Part shown: positions 1 to 5,334 of the stretch, in pieces | Numbering within the stretch: the first letter of the stretch is position 1 | Layout of the letters: every line of letters begins with the position of its first letter | Assembly: GCA_016181905.1 (NCBI GenBank) | Contig: JACOYM010000045.1 | Span: 1-10,317 of the forward strand | DNA length: 10,317 nt | Source: Candidatus Pacearchaeota archaeon | Lineage (GTDB): Archaea; Nanobdellota; Nanobdellia; Pacearchaeales; GW2011-AR1 | Direction: 5' to 3' | Notes under the pieces: model-generated | The model's database searches: none | Told to the model about the DNA's origin: nothing | Seen by the model: only the letters and a program-made list of their open reading frames with translations | Made by a program: the position numbers and the translations under genes

Positions 1-63
1 TTTGGTTATAATAGCGCTTAATTGAGCCATCTTCTAATTAGGTACTTAATGTTTTTAAAATTA

Positions 64-171
64 TGCCCCTGCCGGGATTCGGACCCGGGTCTCAGCCTTG
101 AAAGGGCTGCATCCATAGCATTCTCTTAACATTTATAGTCAGAGAGAATTTGGCCTCTAGACTACAGGGGC
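64..171 (-). tRNA. tRNA-Glu (anticodon UUC), intron-containing
   Basis: Read on the minus strand, the acceptor stem GCCCCTG (171-165) pairs perfectly with CAGGGGC (65-71), with discriminator A at 64. The T-arm is CCGGG-TCCGAAT-CCCGG. The anticodon arm is CAGCC-CTTTCAA-GGCTG, giving anticodon TTC (100-102), which decodes Glu. The variable loop has 4 nt and no CCA is encoded. The anticodon arm is uninterrupted, so the roughly 36 surplus bases lie upstream of it, at the 3' side of the D-loop. Removing 149-114 leaves a 72-nt tRNA whose D-stem can close (G10-U25, U11-A24, C12-G23, U13-A22). The gene has its own TATA-like element at 194-201. The identity is secure; the exact intron ends are inferred. 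Confidence 0.9.
114..149 (-). other. non-canonical tRNA-Glu intron (D-loop region)
   Basis: About 36 nt separate the D-loop sequence AGAGGCCAA from GATG-CAGCC, where the tRNA resumes. The segment folds as a hairpin: ATTCTCT (149-143) pairs with AGAGAAT (126-120). Ends were chosen so that the D-stem closes after removal. A textbook bulge-helix-bulge is not evident, so a relaxed bulge-helix-loop is more likely. The boundaries could move by one or two bases. Confidence 0.6.
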
Positions 172-193
172 ATATGTAGATAAAGTTTGATGT

Positions 194-201
194 TTTATAA
201 A
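194..201 (-). promoter_or_regulatory. TATA-like box of tRNA-Glu
   Basis: TTTATAAA, preceded on the minus strand by the purine-rich AAAAGA, is centred about 26 bp before the first base of tRNA-Glu (171). That is the standard archaeal TBP/TFB spacing, and it suggests this tRNA is transcribed separately from the tRNA-Ile upstream. Confidence 0.5.
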
Positions 202-224
202 TCTTTTTAGAATTGAATAAAATA

Positions 225-353
225 TGAGCCCACGAGGATTTGAACCTCGGACCCTCGCCTTTCCTAGCTTTCTAAGTTTTGCTTGGAAATGAAAACTCTA
301 ACGAATCTTCTCCATATAAGAGCGATGCTCTAACCAGGCTGAGCTATGGGCTC
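225..353 (-). tRNA. tRNA-Ile (anticodon UAU), intron-containing
   Basis: On the minus strand, the acceptor stem GAGCCCA (353-347) pairs with TGGGCTC (232-226), with discriminator A at 225. The D-arm is GCTC-AGCCTGGTTA-GAGC. The anticodon stem TCGCT pairs with GGCGA. The T-arm is CGAGG-TTCAAAT-CCTCG. The 5' exon ends in CTTATA, so the anticodon is TAT (318-316), which reads AUA (Ile). Removing a 54-nt intron leaves a 75-nt tRNA. Most archaea read AUA with a CAU-anticodon tRNA modified to agmatidine by TiaS, so a UAU tRNA is unusual. The bulge-helix-bulge fixes the splice sites and so supports the anticodon reading. Confidence 0.88.
261..314 (-). other. canonical tRNA-Ile intron (position 37/38)
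   Basis: The flanks form a textbook bulge-helix-bulge. The four-pair central helix is CTTA (exon) with TAGG (intron). The 3-nt bulges are TAT on the 5' side and AAA on the 3' side. Cutting after the second base of each bulge gives exactly a 54-nt intron between positions 37 and 38. The intron also contains an internal hairpin, AGTTTT (297-292) with AAAACT (280-275). This is the substrate of the archaeal tRNA splicing endonuclease. Confidence 0.85.
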
Positions 354-383
354 ACTATTCAGCAATAAAACACGCCCAGAAGA

Positions 384-391
384 TATTTAAA
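384..391 (-). promoter_or_regulatory. TATA-like box of tRNA-Ile
   Basis: On the minus strand GAAAACTTTAAATATC combines a purine-rich BRE-like stretch with TTTAAATA, centred about 34 bp upstream of tRNA-Ile. This predicts a short 5' leader of around 9 nt, to be trimmed by RNase P. Confidence 0.45.
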
Positions 392-484
392 GTTTTCTTA
401 AGCCAAAAGATTTGCTGATTGTTGCCTGTAGGCATATCACTTAAAATATTCTTGGCTGCTTCCAGCAAGCAAAAACTTCTGGCA

Positions 485-521
485 AATACAAAAAAATAAA
501 AAGAAAAAATAAAAATATAAA
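485..521 (-). terminator. T-rich terminator after the exported protein gene
   Basis: On the minus strand, immediately after the stop codon at 523, there are repeated T runs of 5 to 7 bases. Oligo-T tracts are the usual intrinsic termination signal in archaea. Confidence 0.5.
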
Positions 522-522
522 C

Positions 523-1038
523 TTATTTTGTTAAATCTCCCACAGCTTCTGCAGTTCCGCCTATGCCAGCGCCAATTGCTGCCCCTTCTCCTGAAGAGAT
601 TGTGTCTCCAAGAATTGTAATAGATTCTCCATGCGCTGCAATTGCTCCTGCTGCTCCATACACTATCGCTCCTCTTGCCACTCTTCCTGCAAGTCCAGCT
701 TCATCAAACGCTGCATCAAGATTTCCTTGCTCGCTTAAATCAGGAGTTTCATATGGAACAACAACACCTGTTGCGTATTCTGCTTCATCTAAAACACTTC
801 TTCCTCCTGCCTCAATTCCCTTAAGAATCGGCAATCCCTGCTCTCCTGTCACAATATCCTTGCCACTAACTGTTGCGACAAGTGTTCTGCCTATCGCGCG
901 CGGCAACCCGAAAATAGCCTTTACAAGATTATCTCCGCTGTTCTTTACATCCATCTCTGCCATTGCTGATGGCATATAAAGGCAAGATAGAAGACCTGCT
1001 CCAACTAAAACATTATAAAAACTCTTTCTCATTTTCAC
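523..1038 (-). CDS. small exported Gly/Ala-rich protein, function unknown
   Basis: The protein has 171 residues and I do not recognise a family. Residues 1-27 look like a Sec signal peptide: charged MKMRK, a hydrophobic core, and PSAMA-E as a likely signal peptidase I site. An LLSC inside the core weakly resembles a lipobox. The C-terminal third (about 117-165) is rich in Gly and Ala with GxxxG spacing, as in glycine-zipper segments that insert into or pack against membranes. The first codon is GTG (1038-1036). An ATG two codons later (1032-1030) is an alternative: GGAGGT at 1054-1049 lies 10 nt before the GTG, while GAGGTG directly abuts the ATG side. A clear Shine-Dalgarno is rare in this window and suggests a leadered, well-translated mRNA. 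An envelope or surface location is inferred. Confidence 0.75.
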   Translation of the reverse strand: MKMRKSFYNVLVGAGLLSCLYMPSAMAEMDVKNSGDNLVKAIFGLPRAIGRTLVATVSGKDIVTGEQGLPILKGIEAGGRSVLDEAEYATGVVVPYETPDLSEQGNLDAAFDEAGLAGRVARGAIVYGAAGAIAAHGESITILGDTISSGEGAAIGAGIGGTAEAVGDLTK

Positions 1039-1048
1039 CTCTTTTATT

Positions 1049-1099
1049 ACCTCCTTTCACTTGCTAAACCCTATATATTTCTCAATTCTTTTATTTAAA
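1049..1099 (-). promoter_or_regulatory. promoter and Shine-Dalgarno of the exported protein gene
   Basis: TATTTAAA at 1092-1099 gives a TATA-like box on the minus strand. A start about 25 bp downstream (around 1070) would leave a leader of about 30 nt containing GGAGGT at 1049-1054. A second purine-rich GAGGTG overlaps the GTG start. Confidence 0.45.
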
Positions 1100-1200
1100 A
1101 ACATTCCTATTATATGATATATAAGTTATAATGCATTATATATGTTGTAAAAGATAATGGTAAAACCTGTCCGAGCCATCTCAATATAATCTCTATCCCA

Positions 1201-1563
1201 TTATGCGCTGTCTGGCATGCTTCTTGTCTCTCTTTTTCTTTTGTCCAGCATCTCATTTATCTTCTTACTAACCCTGAAACTGATGTCCTTCAGGTCTTCT
1301 TCACGCTCTTTTGCATATGTTTCAGTTTCTTTTGAATATGCCTTTTCATTCATTAACCTTGCTGTATCAAATGCATTTCTGATTGACAAAGAATAGTCTC
1401 TTACCAGAATAAGCATATTTTCATCAGTATACATTTCTTTGATGACAATATCTTTTATTCCGCTAATTCTATGCTGGCATCTATTTAGAACTTCAACTAA
1501 AAATCCATAAGCTTCTTTCTCATCATGCCCGCTCTCTTTTGTGAGGCATTCTTTGAATTCCAT
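1201..1563 (-). CDS. hypothetical charged, helical protein
   Basis: The protein has 120 residues and no family I recognise. It is rich in Lys, Glu and Asp, lacks a signal peptide or membrane segment, and is probably all-helical. Residues 75-113 are nearly uninterrupted charged helix (KEREEDLKDISFRVSKK, then a KRKRE-type tail). The spacing of hydrophobic residues is compatible with a four-helix bundle or a coiled coil. It is divergent from the P-loop kinase at 1613 across 49 bp, and a single AT box in the middle sits about 25 bp from each start. Co-regulation with the kinase is therefore plausible, but no functional link is visible. The ATG at 1563 is favoured by that spacing (leaderless). Confidence 0.7.
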   Translation of the reverse strand: MEFKECLTKESGHDEKEAYGFLVEVLNRCQHRISGIKDIVIKEMYTDENMLILVRDYSLSIRNAFDTARLMNEKAYSKETETYAKEREEDLKDISFRVSKKINEMLDKRKRETRSMPDSA

Positions 1564-1575
1564 TTTGTAGCGATG

Positions 1576-1592
1576 CAGAAAAGCTTTAATAA
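1576..1592. promoter_or_regulatory. central, apparently bidirectional promoter
   Basis: CAGAAAAGCTTTAATAA lies midway in the 49-bp gap between two divergent starts. TTTAATAA (1585-1592) is about 25 bp before the plus-strand ATG at 1613. The reverse reading, TTATTAAA, is about 25 bp before the minus-strand ATG at 1563. Both genes would be leaderless. Confidence 0.5.
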
Positions 1593-1612
1593 TCCTCTCT
1601 TTTCATTGTTGC

Positions 1613-2245
1613 ATGATTATTGGACTGACAGGAACAAAAGCTTCTGGAAAAGGTGTTATTGCAGGCATGCTGAAAGAAAGAGGTTTTGTGTATTACTCTT
1701 TGTCTGATATAGTCAGAGAGGAGGCAAAAAGGCAGGGCATTTTTGATTACACTATAACTCAATTGCAGGACATAGGCAATGAGTTAAGGGAGAAATATGG
1801 CAATGGCATATTAGCAGAAAGAATTCTGGAGAAGATTGAGGAAGGGAAGAATTATGCAATTGACGGCATAAGAAATCCTGGAGAGGTTGAAGAGCTTAGA
1901 ACTTCAGAACTCCCCGAGTGGAATTCTGATAGTGCTCAAGAACCAAACAAAACTAGACAGGTGGTTCTTGACAAATGCAAAGGGCATAAATTTATTCTAA
2001 TCGCTGTTGATGCATCTCCCGAAATAAGGTTTAAGAGGCTTATAGAGAGAAAAAGGGAGAGCGACCCAAAAGACTGGCAAGGTTTTCTGGAAATGGACAG
2101 AAGAGACAGGGGGACTGCAGAAGAAAACAGCGGGCAGCAGGTCGAAAAATGCATTGAGCTGGCGGATATAAAAATTTATAATGGCTCTTCTATTGGGGTT
2201 TTAAAGAATAAAATAGAAAAAATGCTGAAGGACTTAAAATGCTGA
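1613..2245 (+). CDS. P-loop nucleotide kinase, CoaE/UPF0200-like
   Basis: This 210-residue protein has a Walker A loop, GTKASGKG (7-14), close to the N-terminus. It then shows the order of elements typical of the dephospho-CoA kinase/UPF0200 and dNMP-kinase group: SLSDIVREE (acceptor side), YAIDGIRNPGEVEELR (a strand ending in DG-R), FILIAVDASPEIRFKRL, a basic LID-like helix with RKRESD, and RRDRG. It probably transfers phosphate from ATP to a small nucleotide or nucleoside-like acceptor; the substrate cannot be read from the sequence. Residues about 98-127 form a hydrophilic insert not expected between the DGIRNPGE and FILIAVD strands. The stop overlaps the start of the downstream YchF-like gene by 7 bp, so the two are probably translated from one mRNA. 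Confidence 0.75.
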   Translation: MIIGLTGTKASGKGVIAGMLKERGFVYYSLSDIVREEAKRQGIFDYTITQLQDIGNELREKYGNGILAERILEKIEEGKNYAIDGIRNPGEVEELRTSELPEWNSDSAQEPNKTRQVVLDKCKGHKFILIAVDASPEIRFKRLIERKRESDPKDWQGFLEMDRRDRGTAEENSGQQVEKCIELADIKIYNGSSIGVLKNKIEKMLKDLKC

Positions 2246-3231
2246 TAGGATTAGTAGGAAAGCCATCTGTTGGAAAATCAACCTTTTTTAAGGCATGCAC
2301 TTTATCAGATGTGGCTATTGCCTCGTATCCTTTTACAACAATAAAGCCGAATCATGGAGTAGGTTATGTAAAGATAGAGTGCATTGACAAGGAGTTTAAT
2401 GTTCAATGCCAGCCAAGAACAGGCTATTGCACAAAACATAAGAGATTTGTTCCTGTTGAGCTGATGGATGTTGCAGGGCTTGTGAAAGGCGCAAGCGAAG
2501 GAAGAGGGCTTGGAAACCAATTCTTAGACGATTTGAGGCAGGCTGATGCATTTATACATATTGTTGATGTTTCAGGAGAAACAGACGCAGAGGGAAAAGA
2601 GGCAAAGGGCTACAACCCTGTTTATGATGTTGAGATGCTTGAAAACGAGCTGGACTTGTGGTATACAGGAATACTCCAAAAGGTATGGAAAGGGTTTGCA
2701 AGAACAATCCAGAATACAAAAGAGAATTTTGCGAAGGCTGTGGCAAAGCAATTTTCAGGCCTGAAGGTTAATGAGGAAGATGTCAAAAGGATTTTGCTTA
2801 AATCAAATTATGATGCTGAAAGGCCGGCAGAATGGACTGATATTCACCTGAGAAATTTTTGCAATGAGCTAAGGCACTTGACAAAGCCGATGATTATTGC
2901 TGCAAACAAGATTGACAGGCCTTTTTCCAAAGAGAACCTTGAGAGATTAAAAAAGGCATATCCGAATATAATGATTATCCCCTGCTCTGCTGATTCAGAG
3001 CTTGCGTTAAGGGAGGCAAATAAGGCAGGGCTGATTGAATACATGCCAGGAGAGGCCGAGTTTAAATTATTAAAGCAATTGAATGAAAAACAGAAACAAG
3101 CCCTTGATGTTATAAAGAAAAATAGACTCAAAGGGAAATATTCTGCCAGACTGCTTTCTGGTTCCCTTAGGCACAACAGCATTAGACTTTGCCTACAGGC
3201 TGCATACAGACATAGGAAATGGCTTTGTTAA
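2239..3231 (+). CDS. ychF: YchF/Obg-family GTPase, archaeal type, frame broken before TGS domain
   Basis: Residues 1 to about 293 match the universally conserved translation-associated YchF/OLA1-type P-loop NTPases (archaeal subgroup). They show G1 GKPSVGKS (7-14), the PFTTI switch (31-35), G3 DVAG (77-80) followed by GRGLGNQFLDDLR, G4 NKID (223-226) and G5 PCSAD (248-252). The helical section reaches NEKQKQALDVIKK and then breaks down: the last 37 or so residues (RLKGKYSARLL onward) resemble nothing. The expected C-terminal TGS domain is present just downstream in another frame, and roughly 36 family residues between the two are absent. Reading in this frame therefore yields a GTPase without its RNA/ribosome-related TGS domain. 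This is either a real lesion or an assembly fault. Family assignment is strong; whether the gene is functional is uncertain. Confidence 0.9.
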   Translation: MLIGLVGKPSVGKSTFFKACTLSDVAIASYPFTTIKPNHGVGYVKIECIDKEFNVQCQPRTGYCTKHKRFVPVELMDVAGLVKGASEGRGLGNQFLDDLRQADAFIHIVDVSGETDAEGKEAKGYNPVYDVEMLENELDLWYTGILQKVWKGFARTIQNTKENFAKAVAKQFSGLKVNEEDVKRILLKSNYDAERPAEWTDIHLRNFCNELRHLTKPMIIAANKIDRPFSKENLERLKKAYPNIMIIPCSADSELALREANKAGLIEYMPGEAEFKLLKQLNEKQKQALDVIKKNRLKGKYSARLLSGSLRHNSIRLCLQAAYRHRKWLC

Positions 3232-3316
3232 TGCAGTCAATGCAAAAACAAAGCAGGTTATTGGCAAGGATTATAAATTAAAGCACCGGGATGGAATAGA
3301 GATTATGACGAGATAG
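3116..3316 (+). pseudogene. out-of-frame C-terminal TGS domain of the YchF gene
   Basis: In the frame one base ahead of the upstream ORF, this stretch reads DSKGNILPDCFLVPLGTTAL, then a segment ending IGKDYKLKHRD and a TAG at 3314-3316. That is the standard end of archaeal YchF: a short linker plus a TGS domain carrying the HTD-G-GF and A-TK-VIGKDY motifs. A TAA in this frame at 3113-3115 means the crossover lies after 3115. In archaeal homologues about 36 residues (a stretch including GSTGVQE and the VYPV-DENKLTD strand) separate the conserved ALxVIKE helix from this linker, and they have no counterpart here. The net lesion is a deletion of roughly 107-110 bp, not a multiple of three. The TGS frame itself is otherwise undamaged. 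Confidence 0.8.
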
Positions 3317-3357
3317 ATTATGTAAAATATATTGAATTGTTTTACAGAATTCTTTGC

Positions 3358-3822
3358 TTACAAAAGCTTTTTCTGTTCTTCATATTTTTTGACAAAATCA
3401 TATGCTGATTTAAGCATCTCCTTGTTATTTTTTATCTTTATGCAGCTTAGAGCCTCTTCATAACCCAGCCACTTAAAATCTTCGTGTTCAAAAGATATCT
3501 TGACTTTTGATGCCTGCTCTTCTGTTACTTTCACAAGCAGAAAAATGGCCTCTTTGCTTACAAGCCTGCCTTCAGCCCTGAAAAACCATCTTTGGGCGTA
3601 TCTGAATCCCGGTATAATTCTGAAATTGTCAAGGTTTGTTTCTTCCCTTACCTCTCTTTTCATTGTTTCTTCCATGCTTTCTTCTGCTTCTATAACCCCT
3701 TTTGCAAAGCCCCAATATGTTTTATATTTCAAAAGAAGGAATTTATGCCCTTTTTCACCTGCATAATAGATTATTGCTCCTGCTGATTTTTCTTTCTTTG
3801 CTCCTTCTTCTATTTCTGGCAT
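3358..3822 (-). CDS. Nudix hydrolase, Ap4A-hydrolase-like
   Basis: This 154-residue protein carries a Nudix box at 42-64 matching GX5EX7REUXEEXGU: G42, E48, R56-E57-V58, E60-E61 and L64, with Asn63 in place of the usual Gly. The preceding KYWGFAKG-type strand (YKTYWGFAKG) is the signature of the bis(5'-nucleosyl)-tetraphosphatase subgroup, which reads WGFPKG. These enzymes hydrolyse Ap4A or other nucleoside diphosphates linked to a moiety, using metal bound by the REXXEE glutamates. A role in clearing alarmone-like or damaged nucleotides in the cytoplasm is likely; the exact substrate is inferred. The C-terminus is a Lys/Glu-rich helix. The gene is divergent from the primase-like operon across 51 bp and is predicted leaderless. 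The length is normal for the family. Confidence 0.88.
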   Translation of the reverse strand: MPEIEEGAKKEKSAGAIIYYAGEKGHKFLLLKYKTYWGFAKGVIEAEESMEETMKREVREETNLDNFRIIPGFRYAQRWFFRAEGRLVSKEAIFLLVKVTEEQASKVKISFEHEDFKWLGYEEALSCIKIKNNKEMLKSAYDFVKKYEEQKKLL

Positions 3823-3834
3823 TTTTTATAAAAC

Positions 3835-3852
3835 CAGAAAAGCTTTAAATAT
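3835..3852. promoter_or_regulatory. central, apparently bidirectional promoter
   Basis: CAGAAAAGCTTTAAATAT sits in the middle of a 51-bp gap. The palindromic TTTAAA (3844-3849) is about 27 bp before the plus-strand ATG at 3874 and about 24 bp before the minus-strand ATG at 3822. The first 14 bases are identical to the element at 1576-1589. Confidence 0.55.
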
Positions 3853-3873
3853 ATTGCCCTGCTCTAACTTATT

Positions 3874-4776
3874 ATGGAACAGATAAAAGAGGCAAAGGAT
3901 ATTTTAAGCCCCTTTGGCAGTTTGGATGTTTTGTATTATTACAGCATCGTGGCTGAGAAACTCAAAGATTTCTTAAAAGGGAAGGAGATTGCAGTCAAAA
4001 TATGGCTCTCAAACCCTAAAGGCATTCCTTTCTTTTTGAAAAGAGGCTCAAACTCCCCGCCTTTATACATTGAGGATTTCAGTGTTGTTGATGAAAAAAT
4101 GCTCAAGCTGAGAGCTGGGCATAGCCTAAGTGAAGTGAAAAATCAGCTGGCAGCTAAGCAGGAATTGGTGTGGGAATATTTTGTTCCAAGGAAGCTGATG
4201 GATTTTTTTTATGCGTGCAACAAGGAAGGGCAGGGCAGGAGGATAGAAAGGGTTTTTATAGACATAGACAAAGGAAAGAATGTTAAATCAGAGATAGCGC
4301 AAAAGGTCGCAGAAAGCCTGATTGAAATTATAAAGAATGACAAGGAGCTCAACAAGATTCTAAAATACAGAATGTTCATTATGTGGACAGGAAACAGCTT
4401 TCATATCTATCTTATTTTGAAAAAGCCGGTTAATCTTGATTTTTACAATAAATATTTTGCATATCACAAAGACAGCCCGCTTGGCTCATTTACTGGAAGA
4501 TGGGCTGAAAAGATTAAAAAGAAAACAGGCATAAATGTCCAGGGCGGGCATGAAAAAACTCCTGAGCATATAACAATTGACCCGAGCGGCACTCCAAGCG
4601 GAAAGCTTGCCCGCTGTCCTTTTTCCCTGCACATGAAATCTGCCAGTGAGGCAGATGGAATTGCTGTTCCTTTGTCTGAAAATGATTTGAAAAGGAAAAA
4701 TCTTGTTGCTGAATTGAGAAAGCTGACGCTTAAAAAAGTGCTTGAGAATCTTAAATATTACGCAAAAAGATTATGA
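3874..4776 (+). CDS. archaeo-eukaryotic primase-superfamily protein, LigD-Pol/PriS-like
   Basis: This 300-residue protein has the catalytic layout of the archaeo-eukaryotic primase (AEP) fold. These are FIDID (128-132), holding the two metal-binding aspartates D130 and D132; WTGNSFHIYLIL (171-182), the equivalent of the SGxxGxH nucleotide-binding motif with H177; a third acidic site in TIDPSG (D236); and LARCPFSLHMKSA (245-257), corresponding to the conserved R-PFS-H-KTG strand. The N-terminal part (YYYSIVAEKLKDFLKGKEI, then a GIPFFLKRG stretch) resembles the start of LigD polymerase domains more than a classical PriS. It could be a DNA primase small subunit or a repair (NHEJ-type) polymerase. 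No ligase, Ku or PriL is visible nearby, and no zinc knuckle is obvious. It is the first gene of an operon, with ATGA overlap to the next gene. Confidence 0.75.
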   Translation: MEQIKEAKDILSPFGSLDVLYYYSIVAEKLKDFLKGKEIAVKIWLSNPKGIPFFLKRGSNSPPLYIEDFSVVDEKMLKLRAGHSLSEVKNQLAAKQELVWEYFVPRKLMDFFYACNKEGQGRRIERVFIDIDKGKNVKSEIAQKVAESLIEIIKNDKELNKILKYRMFIMWTGNSFHIYLILKKPVNLDFYNKYFAYHKDSPLGSFTGRWAEKIKKKTGINVQGGHEKTPEHITIDPSGTPSGKLARCPFSLHMKSASEADGIAVPLSENDLKRKNLVAELRKLTLKKVLENLKYYAKRL

Positions 4777-4991
4777 TAATTAATGTTGCAGTCAAGCCAG
4801 GCTCTGCGGAACAGGAGATAATCAAGACAGATGGCAGAAATTTTGTAATCAGGCTGAAATCGCGCGCAGAAGAAAACAAAGCAAACATAGAGCTTGTTAA
4901 GCTGCTTGCGAAATATTTTAATACACAGCAAAAGAATATATCCATCAAAAAAGGCAGAAAATCAAAAAAGAAGATTGTGGAGATAAGATGA
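4773..4991 (+). CDS. UPF0235/DUF167 (YggU-type) protein
   Basis: This 72-residue protein fits the small YggU/UPF0235 family. It has an N-terminal strand INVAVKPGSAEQEI, a central strand with FVIRLKSRAEENKANIELVKLLAKYF (the family's GKAN-EL helix, here ENKAN), and a C-terminal strand with IKKGRKSKKKIVEI in place of the usual G-SR-K. The biochemical role of the family is not established. It starts inside the stop of the primase-like gene (ATGA) and ends with ATGA into the next gene, so it is translationally coupled on both sides. Confidence 0.8.
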   Translation: MIINVAVKPGSAEQEIIKTDGRNFVIRLKSRAEENKANIELVKLLAKYFNTQQKNISIKKGRKSKKKIVEIR

Positions 4992-5302
4992 AAAAGGCAA
5001 AAGATGATATAACGGATTTTGACAGGGTATATAAAAGGCAATTAAAGAATTTTGGCTTAAACAGCATAGAATGGAGATTTGGCTATCCTATAGATTCTTG
5101 TGAGTCAGGATATTGTTATCCTGGAACTGACAATAAAACTATCACAATCTGCCGAGATGGTGGGGAAAACATCAGCAGTTTTGAATTCAGGCTGCGAGCA
5201 AGGCATGAGCTTTTTCATTGGAAATACAGAGATAGGTGGTTTAATAACGAGATATTTGCCTCAATTTTTGAGTATCTTCCTTTAGAAAGAATAGTAAAAT
5301 AA
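4988..5302 (+). CDS. small HExxH protein, putative metallopeptidase-like
   Basis: The 104-residue protein contains ARHELFHWKYRDRWF (about 71-85), an HExxH zinc-binding motif on a predicted helix, and an earlier CESGYCYPGTDN loop. A third zinc ligand is not obvious: the C-terminal 20 residues after NNEIF contain glutamates (EIF, EYL, ERI) that could serve. I do not recognise the family, and the protein is short for a complete peptidase. It is coupled to the upstream gene by an ATGA overlap and is followed after 32 bp by a second HExxH gene, so both may derive from related metallopeptidase-like families. Activity is unproven. Confidence 0.65.
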   Translation: MKKAKDDITDFDRVYKRQLKNFGLNSIEWRFGYPIDSCESGYCYPGTDNKTITICRDGGENISSFEFRLRARHELFHWKYRDRWFNNEIFASIFEYLPLERIVK

Positions 5303-5334
5303 ACCAGAAGAAAATACAGAGAGAAAAAACAAAG

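Larger units (their letters stand above)
354..522. other. intergenic stretch without a recognisable gene
   Basis: Apart from the tRNA-Ile promoter and the T-rich tail of the minus-strand gene ending at 523, I see only two short hairpins. One is the near-palindrome TGCCTGTAGGCA around 424-435; the other is TGCTT-GCTGG-AAGCA (minus strand) around 459-473. Neither has the motifs of a C/D or H/ACA guide RNA that I could trust. Confidence 0.4.

Noticed and set aside
400..480. possible small structured RNA between the tRNA-Ile promoter and the first protein gene
   Set aside because: Only two short hairpins are present, with no conserved C/D or H/ACA boxes and no promoter assignable to it.
563..979. 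138-codon plus-strand ORF opposite the exported protein gene
   Set aside because: It is the antisense shadow of the minus-strand gene, rich in Pro, Ser and Ala, with no ribosome binding site or promoter. The opposite strand has a signal peptide and a Shine-Dalgarno.
3115..3130. programmed ribosomal frameshift at the A-rich stretch in YchF
   Set aside because: A shift in the A run could join the frames, but it would not restore the roughly 36 missing residues, so a deletion is the better explanation.
2844..3182. 112-codon minus-strand ORF within the YchF gene
   Set aside because: It lies antisense to conserved GTPase motifs and has low-complexity Phe/Ser composition typical of shadows.
4751..5041. 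96-codon minus-strand ORF
   Set aside because: It runs antisense across three overlapping conserved genes. The hydrophobic stretches come from complementing Lys-rich codons.
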